Assembly: GCF_026745355.1 (NCBI RefSeq)
Contig: NC_079207.1
Location: 14,045,001-14,109,000, forward strand
Direction of reading: 5' to 3'
Source of the DNA: Beta vulgaris subsp. vulgaris
Taxonomy: Eukaryota > Streptophyta > Magnoliopsida > Caryophyllales > Amaranthaceae
DNA length: 64,000 nt
The stretch's first letter is position 1; the number at the start of each line of letters is the position of its first letter. The notes below the pieces were generated by a model that did not search any database, had not been told where the DNA came from, and saw nothing but the letters and a program-made list of their open reading frames with translations. A program made the translations under genes and the position numbers. Shown here one piece after another: positions 1 to 11,863 of the stretch.

Positions 1-407
1 AGTTAATGTCTTGGTGGATCATGTGATTTAATTAGGATTTTATTTTTAAAAGAAAAAGTTGATTAAATCCTTGCTCCAACTGCTGCTTTTTCTTAAAGGC
101 CTAGATAAAATCATAATTCAAACCACCACCGACACTCAACCATACACCCGCTTCCGGCAGTCCTACTCTCCCCCCCCCCCTCTTTCTCTTTCTCTCTCTC
201 TTGTTGCCCTCATGCAGCATCTCACCGTCTCAGGCCACTATATTATCATTTTTATTTGCCTAAGTTAACAAATATTTATTTTTAAGTTTTTTATTGTTTA
301 ACTTATCTTTAAAAATATAGTTTGAAGATTTTTGTAACTTATTGTTCTTGTAGAAAAAAAGATAACATAGATTCTAAAGGTTGTTTTTCATCCCCTTCAA
401 TTTTATA

Positions 408-631
408 CTTCCTCCGTTTTTTTTACTTGCAACTAACACTTTTTTTTTCATCAACTCCAATAATGTAAAATTTGGGTAGGAAAGAGGTAGAGAGGAAAAA
501 AAGAGAGGCCCCATGTAATTGGAGAGATAGAGAGAAAGGAAAATAAAGGAAAAGCAAAAGTAGAAAGTATTGCAAGTAATTAATTATTTTCCTTTTAGGA
601 AAATGTTGCAAGTAAAAAAAATCGGAGGAAA
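408..631. mobile_element. Stowaway-like MITE (family E), in duplication copy 1
   Basis: The ends are inverted repeats of the form CTTCCTCCGTTTTTTTTACT, with TA dinucleotides on both sides (406-407 and 632-633), as expected for Tc1/mariner Stowaway elements. It is about 224 bp and non-coding. The paralogous copy is at 6275-6492. Confidence 0.7.
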
Positions 632-1813
632 TACTTACTTTATGGAATGAGAATATAAAGAGAAAAAACCAACAAAACATGAAATGCTGATACATAAATT
701 TTCTGGAATGGGAAGATAATGAATCAACAAAATATGAATAATTCACCGAATAGTGCGGAGATTTATACAATTGTAATAGCTGATCAATGCCTCATATAAT
801 GTGATAGCCCGAATTTCTAGCATTTTTTATTTAGGCTAATTGTATTTTATGAGCTTAATAATGTGATAATATATATCTTTTTGAAATATTATTAGAAATA
901 CGAATTTTATCTCTTAAATATAGATATTAGTTTTGCAATCATAGTCATAGTTATCTATGAAATGAGTTTTCTAAATTCGCTTAAAATTGTTTTGGGTTTT
1001 AATGATCCACTTTTTAAGTATTTGAGCTTAATAAGACCATATTGTTAAACTACATCACTTCATTAAAACACAAACCCAATCCCTATTTTTGTTTACTAGA
1101 TTCGGCCATTTGTTCTTTCTTGCTCTCATTCATGTCTTGAACTGTCAAAAGTGCTAAGCCTAAACCCTTCCATATTTCCTAAACAAAAGTTAGAAGCGCA
1201 AGTCTAACATTTAGATTAATTACCTAAATCACCTACCAACAGTGGTGGATCCAGGAATAACAATTTAGTAATTAGATATTTGGGCCTACTGGATATACAC
1301 TACAAAAATATGTGGTTGAATAATTCTTTGTTTAAAATACAAAAATACGTTAATGCACATATTAGTAAGTTATTGTAGATGTACATTAACTTATAATATA
1401 TGTATGTTTATCATTCCTTTGGTGGCAAATTCTTATTTTGGCACATGTAGCAAATACTATGTGGCCCCACATAACTTAATGTTGTATTACAAAAATAACA
1501 TGCATCAATCCATTTGATACTATCGATGTTTACATGGATTAATCGGCCAATGATTCGACAACTTTATTTCCTGCATTAATAGTATATATAAATATGGTTA
1601 TGCATATAAAAATATCCTAAACCTAATAAATAAAAAAGATATCACATTGGAATTTCTTTAAATGACAGTTGACACACATGGTTCATGTTAATAAATTTAT
1701 TAATTGTTGTTCTCGTTGCATAGATATCATTAGTGTCATATTTAATGGGAAGGTACTTCTTTTTATCCAATTGACTTTGTGTCGGACAAAACAGTAAGTA
1801 AGAAACTTGTTCC

Positions 1814-1816
<3 letters not shown>

Positions 1817-1912
<96 letters not shown>
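1817..1912. repeat. (TAA)n microsatellite
   Basis: About 95 bp of uninterrupted TAA/ATA triplets. It produces a false poly-isoleucine reading frame. The same microsatellite is present in the second copy of the duplication, at a different length and with a few interruptions. Confidence 0.98.
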
Positions 1913-2219
1913 TGTAATTAGTAAAATAAATTATACTAACATAATAATAATATTTAACAAAATGGTTATAAAAGAATGTACCTTAACTGAACTGGACTGA
2001 ACTGAGCTGAACTGAAAATAAATTAGGGAGAATAGACCCTTAAAAGAACTTAAATACATATTGTAACTTCCTTATCAACGCATTATTCTTGTTGTAGTAT
2101 TCCATATGTTATAGTTGTACTTCATATAATTTACAAGTACACATGAATTCTATATGGGAAAGATTTTTGTATATAATCACTTATGATGTAAATTATCGTT
2201 TGTTGTTTTGTGACCAGTC

Positions 2220-3280
2220 TTAATCACCTAAGAATTTTTGTGCACCCATATACTTAGTTGAAACTGAATGTTTGAACTTTATTTGTGTAAAAACCATTGG
2301 CTGAAAATAATAAATTTCCACATAGAATGGATTGCACGAGCCAAACAAGATATGTTGCTAAAGTGTTTCCTTTTTGGTGCAAAGAATTAAGATAAGTTGC
2401 TAATATGGTTGTAGAGTAACCTACCCACGTTATTAAACAAGTTCATGGTTCTTCCAAAAATAAAAATAAAAACAAGTTCCTGGTTCTATATTTTTCCAAA
2501 TTTTGATAGACCTTATAGTGTAGGGTGTATGTTGATAGAATAAAGGGGAATGGATAGAAGAAATAAGAGATTATAACCTTGAAGGTCGGAAGCCGAAACT
2601 AGGATGGATATTAGACAAGAAATTGTTGCAATCTAAATCTAAATATATATAAAGGAGGAATTTTTCAAGAGCATGAGGCGCGCTAGGTATGATTGTCATA
2701 TCATTAATTTTATTTTTATTTTTTTCGAAAAAAGAGTTGTACATAGATTTAAATACATATAAGGAGTTCTAGATAAACGAAAATTAGAGTTTGTTTTGAA
2801 TGAACAACTTAAATGAATGTATTATGTCAATTTGTATAAGACGTTTGCTACGTAATTCATAATATTACAATCTTGGTATTGCAGAGTGCTTGAAAAAATT
2901 AAAATCAATTTATAATATAGTTCTACAACTTATGAAATGGAAGAAGTAACGTCTACAAATATATCAAAGAAAAAAAAGAATTGGGGAGTAAGCAACACAA
3001 AGTTCAACTACTCAGGTTACCGTAGTGAAGTAATATCCTAGTCAATGAATAACAAAAAATCTATCTCTATCATATAAGAAAAGAGGAGAAAACTTGGTGT
3101 CCACTTTAAACATCAAATACACCCTAAAAAAGAAAAATAAACTCATCTTGTCTACCAACTAAAAAAAACAAAAAAAAGGGCCAAGTTGTTGGTGCATGTG
3201 GAAAAACCCTATTTTTCCTTTGTATTTCTAGCTTGCTTTGATGTTGGGGACATACTCCAATTGAGAGAAGAAGTGTACTC
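2220..3280. other. Intergenic region, no gene seen
   Basis: AT-rich sequence between the end of duplication copy 1 and the RING gene. I see no coding exon, RNA gene or transposon ends I can support. The part next to 3281 would be the 3' UTR of the minus-strand RING gene. Confidence 0.6.
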
Positions 3281-3969
3281 TTATGACAATCCATCCATAG
3301 CAACAGGCAACTCATAGCGGCAAAGAGGACAAACATTACTTTTATGAAGCCACTTAACAATACAACCCTCATGAAACACATGCTTATTACAAGGCAACCT
3401 TACACTCATCATCGTACCTCCCTCTTTCAAGACAAATAGCTTCCTCCACCACCCAACCTCTCCAACGCCTCGATAGCCGCCTGACTAGCCGGAGTAGGTC
3501 TCACCGCCTCCGAATCCACCACCTCGCTCTCCAGCAACGCCATAGCCTCTTCATCACTACAATAACGCCTTTGACCATATATATGATCTATTGCGATAAC
3601 ATATTTTGTTCTCTCATTAGGACGAAGGTTATCACGATTTTCATCTAGCGATTTTTCGACGCTGACTGGTAGAGAATCCACGACAAGATTTGAATGCAGC
3701 ACACTATGTTTTGCAGACACTAAGAAGTCTACGAGTTCCGAGCGACAAGAAGGACAAAAGGGGTTGTAGGGGAAAGATACATTGCCGGAAGGACATGGAC
3801 GTAGTGGTGTGATGGCTAATTCTTCGCCGTTAAGATCACAGATGACCAATCTTTCAAAAGCTTTGCGGATGAATCTAACTTCAAATATGTGTGAAGAAGA
3901 AGGTGTATTGGGTGATGGGGGTAAGTTTCTAAGGTAGTCGTGAGAGCAAGGAATTATTACTTTATCCAT
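3281..3969 (-). pseudogene. RING-H2 E3 ubiquitin ligase-like gene, frameshifted in the RING
   Basis: An intronless frame starts at the ATG at 3969 (MDKVIIPCSHDYLRN) and runs 180 codons to a TGA at 3427-3429. Its C-terminal part ([12 protein letters not shown]) is the usual spacer just before a RING in plant RING-H2 ligases of the RING1/BTL type. A short Cys-containing N-terminal segment (FCPSC) lies near residue 70. The rest of the RING follows in another frame: [20 protein letters not shown], then [19 protein letters not shown], ending at TAA 3281-3283. That supplies ligands 3 to 8 (C, H, H, C, C, C). The first zinc-binding Cys pair is missing: at 3430-3441 the first frame reads Ser-Tyr-Leu-Ser where Cys-x-x-Cys is expected, immediately before the stop. 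Functional members would transfer ubiquitin from an E2 to a substrate. This copy looks inactive unless there is a sequencing error. Confidence 0.78.
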
Positions 3970-4285
3970 GGGAGAAGATCAAGATAATTTGTGTATATTA
4001 TTCTAAGGATCGAACAAATATATGATGGTGAGTGTATAAGGTGATGGCCGATGGGTGTAAGTCAAGGATAAAGTGAGATAGTTTTCAAGAGTGTAGAGGG
4101 GTTTAAATAGGGAGTTAAATCCAAGTTCTAACATGTTTCCTAAGTCTAGTAGTATTTGTATTGGGAACGAAGGAAGAAAAAGAAAAACAAAAAGAGAAAA
4201 CAAAAGGAATTTAGAATTCTAAATCAACCAGGAAAACCAACGAAATTGTTGATGATTGTGATTCTTCTGTTAACATCTCCACATA

Positions 4286-4797
4286 CTAGCCGTATATGCA
4301 CGCGAATCTTATGTACGAATAGGCATATATTTTTTTAATCTAAAATTATTTTGGTAGTGATTTAAAATATTGAGGTTTTTTTGTATATGTTATTATCTTT
4401 TTGAACTAAAGGTGACCGATTTTTAACTGTTAGAAAAATTTGGTCGAGATTTAATAATTCTTTGTCAGCGTCTTTAGTATAGTTATTTAACGATTGTAAA
4501 TGTTACTAAACCATATTGTTTAAACTTTGTAAATACGAAGTATTATGGTGTCAAGATATATCACTAACTTTTTTTTAATTGAAGATTCTAATTAATTTCG
4601 TAAAATGATTATGTCAATCAAGTCAAGTTATTAATGGTGATTGCATATTCCATTTTTTACTTATTTCATATGGCAAGTTGCATTGATTCTTGTTTTTAAA
4701 ATTATTATAAAAAAATGTTATTACAATTTATTAAAGGGTATTCTAGTCATTTCAAATGGGGACACCACACCTCTCCCCTTGGCTTATATAATAGAGA
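4286..4797 (-). mobile_element. Non-autonomous Helitron-like element
   Basis: On the minus strand it starts TCTCTATTATATAAGC and ends in CTAG, inserted between A and T as Helitrons do. A GC-rich remnant of the 3' hairpin (cgcgtgcatatacgg) lies close to the CTAG end. The subterminal text 'ggggacaccacacctctccc' is shared with the elements ending at 8018 and 8921. It is 512 bp, non-coding, and lies upstream of the RING gene. Confidence 0.7.
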
Positions 4798-4956
4798 TAT
4801 ATATACTAGTTTTTTACATGTGCAAAAATGAATATATTGCATAAATCCAATGATTGCGTCAAAAGTTGATAAACTATAAGATATTGAATGATATATTTAA
4901 TGATATTTATCCATAAATTATGTTATGTGAATTTGTAGAAGTGAATGAAATTATAA

Positions 4957-5028
<72 letters not shown>

Positions 5029-5744
5029 CTTCTCAAAAAATAATATATGTACACAGTATACAATATACCTTTCCATTTGTTTTCTTTGTCTCGTAATTAA
5101 CTTTCAGCTCCCAACAAATTACAGGTTTTCATGTGGCAAGTTTCCAGTTTGATCGATTTATATAAGTAAATAGTTGTTGTCGTGGACAAATTTTGCTTAT
5201 GAAATTTGAATAAGGGATATCGAGCTAATCACAAAAGCTTGGTAATATTTGTTGCACATAAATTAATTAAAATTAGGGTCACTAAGTTACATTGACATAG
5301 GACCATACATTATATTCAGTTTTTCTACATAACTCTTAATTTGCCACACATTTTTCTCAAACATCTAAAAAGAGGTTAAAGTAACTATAAGTTGTACAAT
5401 ATTTTATTATATATTTTTTTTCTTTTGTATTGTCCCTGTTCTTTCAAACTTCTCTTGATTCATCATTCAAAGACATCTACTATATTATAACTAATATGCT
5501 AAAATTTAAAATCCTGTAAATGGAATGGTAAGGATAAAAAATATATAAATATAAATATTTTAGATTTTAGACCCGTGCTAATTGCAAGAAAAAAATTTGG
5601 TTTATAAATTTAAGATTTTAATTAGAATGTTTTTCCTAAAACTATCTTGTGAATATTATCTTGTGATTTAAAGTTTTTTATAACCGTGTATTGAAAATAT
5701 TTTTAAACTGGCTTATGATCCCATGTGTTCTATATGGTTGACGT
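4798..5744. other. Intergenic, with (AT)n microsatellite at about 4957-5027
   Basis: AT-rich sequence without a supportable gene. A run of AT dinucleotides lies at about 4957-5027, broken by two extra bases. No transposon ends are evident. Confidence 0.75.
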
Positions 5745-5924
5745 AGTTAATGTCTTGATGGATCATGTGATTTACGATTTTATTATTAAAAGAAAAAGTT
5801 GATTAAATATTTGCTTCGCCTACTGCTTTTTTCTTAAAGGCCTAGATAAAATCATAATTCAAACCACCACCGGCACTCAACCATAGACCCGCTTCCGGCA
5901 ATCCTACCTTCCCCCCTGTTTCTT

Positions 5925-5970
<46 letters not shown>

Positions 5971-5978
<8 letters not shown>

Positions 5979-6142
5979 GCCCTCATGCAGCATCACTTTT
6001 CACCGCCTCAGGCCGCTATATTATTATTTTTATTTGCCTAAGTTAACAAATATTTCTCTCTCTTGTTGCCCTCATGCAGCATCACTTTTCACCGCCTCAG
6101 GCCGCTATATTATTATTTTTATTTGCCTAAGTTAACAAATAT
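5971..6142. repeat. 86-bp tandem duplication
   Basis: The unit beginning ctctcttgttgccctcatgc and ending acaaatatt occurs twice in a row here and only once in duplication copy 1 (around 196-272). It therefore arose after the larger duplication, or was lost from the other copy. A (CT)n run precedes it at about 5921-5975. Confidence 0.9.
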
Positions 6143-6274
6143 TTATTTTTGAGTTTTTCATTGTTTAACTTATCTTTAAAAATATAGTTTGAAGATTTTT
6201 GTAAATTATCGTTCTTGAAAGAAAAAAAGATAACAAAGATTCTAAAGGTTGTTTTTATCCCCTTCAATTATATA

Positions 6275-6492
6275 CTTCCTTCGTTTTTTTTACTTGCAAC
6301 GCTTTTTTTTAATCAACTCCAACGTAAAATTTGGGTAAGAAAGAGGTAAAGAAGAAAAAAATAGAGGGCCCCATATAATTGGAGAGAGATAGAGAGAAAG
6401 GAAAAGGAAAAGCAAAAGTAAAAAGTGTTGTAAGTAATTAATCATTTCCATTTTAGGACAGTGTTGCAAGTAAAAAAAAAAATCGGAGGAAA
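6275..6492. mobile_element. Stowaway-like MITE (family E), in duplication copy 2
   Basis: Paralogue of the element at 408-631, with the same CTTCCTTCG...GGAGGAAA ends and flanking TA. It was carried along by the segmental duplication rather than inserted independently. Confidence 0.65.
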
Positions 6493-7431
6493 TACTTACT
6501 TTATGGAATGAGAATGTAAAGCGAAAAAAGCAACAAAACATGAAATGCTGATACATAAATTTTCTGGAATGGGAAGATAATGAATCAACAAAATATGAAT
6601 AATTCACCGAATAATGCGGAGATTTATACAATTGTAATAGCTGAATCAATGCCTCATATAATGTGATAGCCCGGATTTCAAGCAATTTTGATTTAGGCTA
6701 ATTGTATTTTATGAGCTTAATAATGTGATAATATATATCTTTTTTGCAATATTATGAGAAATACGGATTTTATCTCTTAAATATAGATATTAGTTTTGCA
6801 ATCATAGTCATAGTTATCTATGAAATGAGTTTTCTAAATTCGCCTAAAATTGTTTTGGGTTTTAATGATCCACTTTTTAAGTATTTGAGCTTAATAAGGC
6901 CATATTGTTAAACTACATCACTTCATTAAAACCCAAACCCAATCCCTATTTTTGTTTACTAGATTCGGCCATTTCTTTCTTACTCTCATTCATGTCTTGA
7001 ACTGTCAAAAGTGCTAAGCTTAAACCCTTCCATATTTCCTAAACAAAAGTTAGAAGCGCAAGTCTAACATTTAGATTAATTACCTAAATCACCTACCAAC
7101 AGTGGTGGATCCAGGAATAACAATTTAGTAATTAGAAATTTGGGCCTACTGGATGTACACTACAAAAATATGTGGTTGAATAATTCTTTGTTTAAAATAC
7201 AAAAATACGTTAATGCACATATTAGTAAGTTATCGTAGATGTACATTAACTTATAATATATGTATGTTTACCATTTCTTTGGTGGCAAATTCTTATTGTG
7301 GCACATGTAGCAAATACTATGTGGCCCCACATAACTTAATGTTGTATTACAAAGATAACACACATCAATCCATTTGATATTATCGATGTTTACGTGGATT
7401 AATCGGCCAATAATTCCTGCACTAATGGATA

Positions 7432-8921
7432 CTAGAATTTTTTTGCACGCGATGCGTGCTTGAATTTTTTCGAAACAGAAACTTGATTTTCTTCAGCATA
7501 AGTCAAAATTTGAACATTAGACATACTGCTAAGTATAATTGTTTTTAGTTGCAAAATTTGATTGGTTTAGTTTCTGTCACATAAGTCTCACACCAATCTT
7601 TTTGTGTTTTTTTTACTTTTTTAAAATTAAATTCTATGAACAAAATAGAAATTTTATTGAATTTATTTATGATTTTTAATATTATTATTTTTTAGTTGAT
7701 TTTTGAATTAAGTACAATACTTCATAAATTGTAAAGAAAGTAGACACTTTGATTTCAAGTTAACTTTTTCAGAGGTTGTAGTTTGTAAGTGAATTTTTAA
7801 GTTTTTGTAAAGTTTTCTCATTTTAGTGATTTGCATAACATAAATTATGCAATTTTTTTAGTTGACTTGTGAATGATTGTTATAATTATATTTTTTGTAT
7901 TTTTGTTTGAAACCCTCTTTGATTTGTAAGTGAATTTGTAATTTAGAATGGGAAGGGGGTAACATAGTCTCTTCATTGGGGGACACCATAGCTCCCCCCT
8001 TCCCTTATAAAATAGAGATATGTTGTACTTTAATTCTTGAATGATACTCCCTCCGTTTCCTAAAGATCTTTCCACTTACTGTTCCTACAGATACCAAGGA
8101 AAATCAAGTTGTGTGGGGCATGGTGTGAGTAAAGTAGGAGAGAGAAAGGGGTTAAGATATAAAAAGAGGTTAAAGTAGGAGAGAGAAAGGGAGTAAAATT
8201 GAATTAATAATGTAATGGTGGACCATATGATAGTGACATGAGAGGGTAAAGAGGAAAATTTGTTTTGCCAAATAAGGAATAAAGCAAAAGAGGGAAGATC
8301 TTTTGGAAACACCCTTAAACGGAAAGAGGAAAGATCTTTAGGAAACGGAGGGAGTATTTTACATAAACCTTTTTACCTTAATAATTAATCGTTATTATAT
8401 AATAGAAAAAATAAGGTCCAAATATATGTAAAAGTTTCATTATATATAGGGAACACTATAAAAAAGTAAATAATTTTTTTCCTTGTCTAACTTCTAAATT
8501 TCAATTTCACTACAAATACACCTCTATTTTTTTATCATGACCCACCATTAATTGTGAATGGTTCTTGAGAATAGTGATTTGTAAGTAAATTTTTGTAAAT
8601 ATTTTTGTATGTATTGACATTCTATGTTATTAGTTTTAGTTTGTGTGCTTATTTTAAGTTTTTAATAAAGTTTTCTGATTATTTGAGTGATTTGTGTGAT
8701 TTTTATAACGTGATTTTCTCAATTATATGAGTGATTTGTAAAGTTTCTTCTTTTAAGTGATTTGTGAGTGAGTGTTATAAATTAATTTTCGGTAGTTTTT
8801 TTTTGAGTGCCGATTATGATTTTGACATTACTTTTGGAATTTAGAAAGGGAAAGGGAAAGGGGCAAAATAGGCATTTCAAAAGAGGACACCATTGCTCCC
8901 CCCTTCCTTATATAATAGAGA
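7432..8921 (-). mobile_element. Helitron-like composite with two 5' termini
   Basis: On the minus strand the 3' end is a hairpin (GCACGCATCGCGTGC) followed by a short A/T spacer and CTAG, typical of plant Helitrons. A 5'-type terminus (TCTCTATTTTATAAGGGAAGG) occurs at 8018 and a second one (TCTCTATTATATAAGGAAGG) at 8921. The whole interval is absent from the matching point of duplication copy 1, so it inserted between A and T in copy 2. Related sequence in inverse orientation lies at 10277-10839. There is no RepHel frame, so it is non-autonomous. Confidence 0.75.
8047..8354. mobile_element. Stowaway MITE (family A, copy 1)
   Basis: 308 bp. The ends are CTCCCTCCGTTTCCTAAAGA and its reverse complement, flanked by TA on both sides. 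It is nested in the Helitron composite. Close relatives lie at 23084-23401 and 56551-56868. Confidence 0.92.
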
Positions 8922-9151
8922 TATAAATATGGTTATACATATAAAAATATCATAAACATAATCAAAATAAAAAAGCTATTACATTGGAATTTCTTTAAAT
9001 GAAAGTTGACATACATGGTACATGTTAATAAATTTATTAATTGTTGTTCTTGTTGCATTAGATATCTGTAGTGTCGTATTTAATAGGAAGGTGCTTCTTT
9101 TTATCCAATTGACTTTGTGTCGGACAAAACAGTAAGTAAGAAACTTCTTCC

Positions 9152-9228
<77 letters not shown>

Positions 9229-9587
9229 TAACAATAATAATAATTAATAATTATGATATAAAAATAATAAAATAATAATAAGTATAATAAGTATAGTTAG
9301 TAAAATAAATCATACCAACATAATAATAATATTTAACCAAATGGTTATAAAAAAATGTAGCTGAACTGAACTGAAAATAAATTGGAGAGAACAGACCCTT
9401 AAAAAAAACTTAAATACATATTAAACTTCCTTACCAACTCATTATTCTTGTTGTAGTATTCCATGTTATAGTTGTACTTCATACAATTTACAAGTATTGT
9501 CACATGAATTCTATATATGGGAAAGATTTAATTTTTGTATATAACCACTTATGATGTAAATTATCGTTTGTTGTTTTGTGATCAGTC

Positions 9588-10276
9588 GTTAGGGTTAGGG
9601 TTATGGTTAGATTTAGGTTAGTTAATTAAGGTTAGAGGGTGATTAGGGGTTAATGACTAATGGAGTTTAACGCCGTTAGTCATTAAGGGTAACTTGATGT
9701 TTTTTTTCTTAAAGTGAGGAATATATATGGTGAATTTGGAAAGTTGAAAGAGTTATATATGGTGCAAAAAAATTTTGTCAGGGGTACATGGTGAAAAAAT
9801 CCAAAAAATATTCCCTTTTATGATACATTTTTCTATTTCTTTTTAACCTACGCACTTTACACTTTGTCATCATTCATATATACATCGCTTCGACCATTGT
9901 TTGTAATTTATATATGATGAAAAAATTTGATCATGTGGAATCTTGTTAGATTTATTTCGAGAAACATTAGACATACGAAATATAATTGTTTCTAGAAATC
10001 ATAAATAAATTCAAAATTTTAAGATTGTCAAAAATTTCTTTTTGTTTACTACTTAGTAATAATTAAGCATAAAAATGTCATCGCACGCATCGCGTGTATA
10101 AAAAGCTAGTGTGTACATAAGATAAGTCATAAGAGTCAATGCATGTATGGTGCTTTCGAGAGTATGGAAGGATGGAAGGTTCTCTCGGCTATATCATTGT
10201 ATAGAGAAAGTTGTTTTTGGTACTGTTTATGGTTACAAAATAATTTGGATTTTAGTTAGGATTCGGATGTTTCTTT
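9588..10276. other. Intergenic, includes an isolated Helitron 3' end
   Basis: No gene seen. At about 10078-10113 there is a plus-strand Helitron-type terminus, a hairpin (cgcacgcatcgcgtg) followed by a short spacer and CTAG-T. I could not place its 5' end. Two TTAGGG units at about 9591 are too few to be telomeric, and the plant telomere unit is TTTAGGG. Confidence 0.55.
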
Positions 10277-10839
10277 TACAATTTATAAGGGAAGGGGAAC
10301 TATAGTGTCCCCGAATGAAGAGACTATATTACCCCCTTTCCATTCTAAATTACAAATTCACTCACAAATTAAAGGGGGCTTCAAATAAAAATACCAAAAA
10401 TATAATTTTAACAATCACTCACAAGTCAATTAAAATCATAAAATTGCATAATTTACATTATGCAAATCACTAAAATGAGGAAACTTTACAAAAACTTAAA
10501 AATTCACGCACAAACTACAACCTATGAAAAAATTGACTTGAAATCAAAGTGTCCACTTTCTTTACAATTTATGAATTACTGTACTTAATTCAAAAATCAA
10601 CTAAAAAATTATAATATTAGAAATCATAACTAAATTCAATAAGATTTCTATTTTGTTCATAGAATTTAACTTTGAAAAGTAAAAAAAAAAAACAAAAAGA
10701 ATGGTTAGAGACTTAAGTGACAGAAACTAAACCAATCAAATTTTGCAACTAAAAACAATTATATTTCATATGTCTAATGTTCAAATTTTGACTCTTATGC
10801 CGAAAAAAATCGAGTTTCTGTTTAAAAAAAAAATTCTAG
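10277..10839 (+). mobile_element. Helitron-like element relative, hairpin lost
   Basis: This is the reverse complement of most of 7432-8018. It runs from a degenerate 5' end (acaatttataagggaagggg) through 'agtgtcccc' to a terminal 'aaattctag' followed by T. The GC hairpin expected just before the CTAG end is missing. It is non-coding. Confidence 0.6.
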
Positions 10840-10858
10840 TATATTAACATATGAAGGT

Positions 10859-10936
10859 ACCTAACCACCCCGAACTTGGCCTCGATCCGGATGTAGCCCA
10901 AAGGGTGAACCGGGTGCAAACAACAAAAAAAAAAAA
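10859..10936 (+). mobile_element. Short retroposon (SINE-like) with poly(A) and 13-bp TSD
   Basis: A 78-bp insert ends in a run of about 14 A and is bracketed by perfect direct repeats aacatatgaaggt (10846-10858 and 10937-10949). Poly(A) with a variable-length TSD is the signature of LINE-driven target-primed insertion. The body (for example 'gatgtagcccaaagggtgaa') resembles a plant SINE 3' part. No complete tRNA-like A/B boxes are visible, so it is probably 5'-truncated. Confidence 0.8.
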
Positions 10937-10949
10937 AACATATGAAGGT

Positions 10950-11863
10950 TGTTGAGAGCTTGAAATACACTCCCTTCTTATTTACTTGTTCTTTACAATA
11001 ATTAATGGCACACACATTAATTAACAAAAATATTCATCGAAAAACTTGTTTAAACAAAATATTTTAATGAATGATTTTGTATTCATCTGATTAAATATGA
11101 TAATATGTTTGTTTTTTCGGTATAAATGAGAGACTAGATGAGATTCGATCCGATAAATAGGAACATGCATCCAAGTGCATTTACAGGATGATGCATCCTT
11201 TAGCACTCTACTAAACGACATAGTTTTAACATTTTAAAATTTCATGATTTTAAGAAAAATAGACGATTGTTAGCGAGATTCCTTTTCCTTGAAATTTAGA
11301 GTTAACAAATATGTTTTAAAATTTAGATTAGATGTTTGTTTATTATATGTTCTTTTCATTATAAACTATGTACTTTGATAATTGGTTATTTAAATGTTTT
11401 TAATGTTTCTTTCGGGTGCACAATACTTAAATCTGAAATCTATGATTATAGATAAAGTGAAAAGTGCAAATTAGTAGGTACACACATTCGTATGGCAATG
11501 AATGTATGCTAACAAACAAAACACTATGTTATGAACATCAAAACACTATGTTATGAACATAAGAGTGTAAGACCTATACCGATGAACATATACTAACAAA
11601 GATGTATACATATTCATTTAGCTTGTTAGTCATATACATGAGTTCATTTGACTTATTATTCATATTATTTGACTTATTAGTCATATAATACACACCTTTA
11701 TTACCATTCACCATAGTCCATACGAACGGGTGTACCATGTACCGACTATTGGGAAAGAATGCAAGAAAGAGGATGAGCTTCTATTTTTTTTTATTAACTT
11801 GGAAAACATCCATCAATTTGCCCTATTTTCTGCGATATAATTTTAAGGTGGAGAAAGAAGAAG
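10950..11863. promoter_or_regulatory. Intergenic and presumed promoter of the PSMD10-like gene
   Basis: AT-rich sequence between a retroposon and the ankyrin gene. Short direct repeats (caaaacactatgttatgaac at about 11518-11559) are visible. The last 150 bp should hold the core promoter and 5' UTR, but I see no unambiguous TATA box. Confidence 0.4.

Larger units (their letters stand above)
1..2219 (+). repeat. Segmental direct duplication, copy 1
   Basis: This stretch matches 5745-9587 in the same orientation nearly base for base, apart from small indels and one large insertion in the other copy. Both copies contain a CT-rich tract, a Stowaway-like MITE, a long AT-rich non-coding stretch and a TAA microsatellite. 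Homology stops at 2219, just after a shared 'ttgtga(c/t)cagtc'. The left edge is cut by the window, so the true start may lie upstream. No gene is visible in it; the open frames are low-complexity or stop-poor AT-rich shadows. Confidence 0.9.
5745..9587 (+). repeat. Segmental direct duplication, copy 2 (with insertions)
   Basis: Second copy of the segment at 1-2219. It is longer because it has gained a local 86-bp tandem duplication (5971-6142) and a Helitron-derived insertion with a MITE (7432-8921). Both ends of the insertion abut sequence collinear with copy 1. A TAA microsatellite lies at 9155-9235. Confidence 0.9.

Noticed and set aside
423..770. Minus-strand open frame, with a similar one at 6290-6685
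   Set aside because: Both span the paired Stowaway-like MITEs in the segmental duplication and look like low-complexity Phe/Ser shadows.
1779..2000. Open frame with a long poly-isoleucine run
   Set aside because: It is the translation of a TAA/ATA microsatellite with no start context and no conserved flanks.
9586..9610. Interstitial telomere repeat
   Set aside because: Only two TTAGGG units are present, and the usual plant telomere unit is TTTAGGG.
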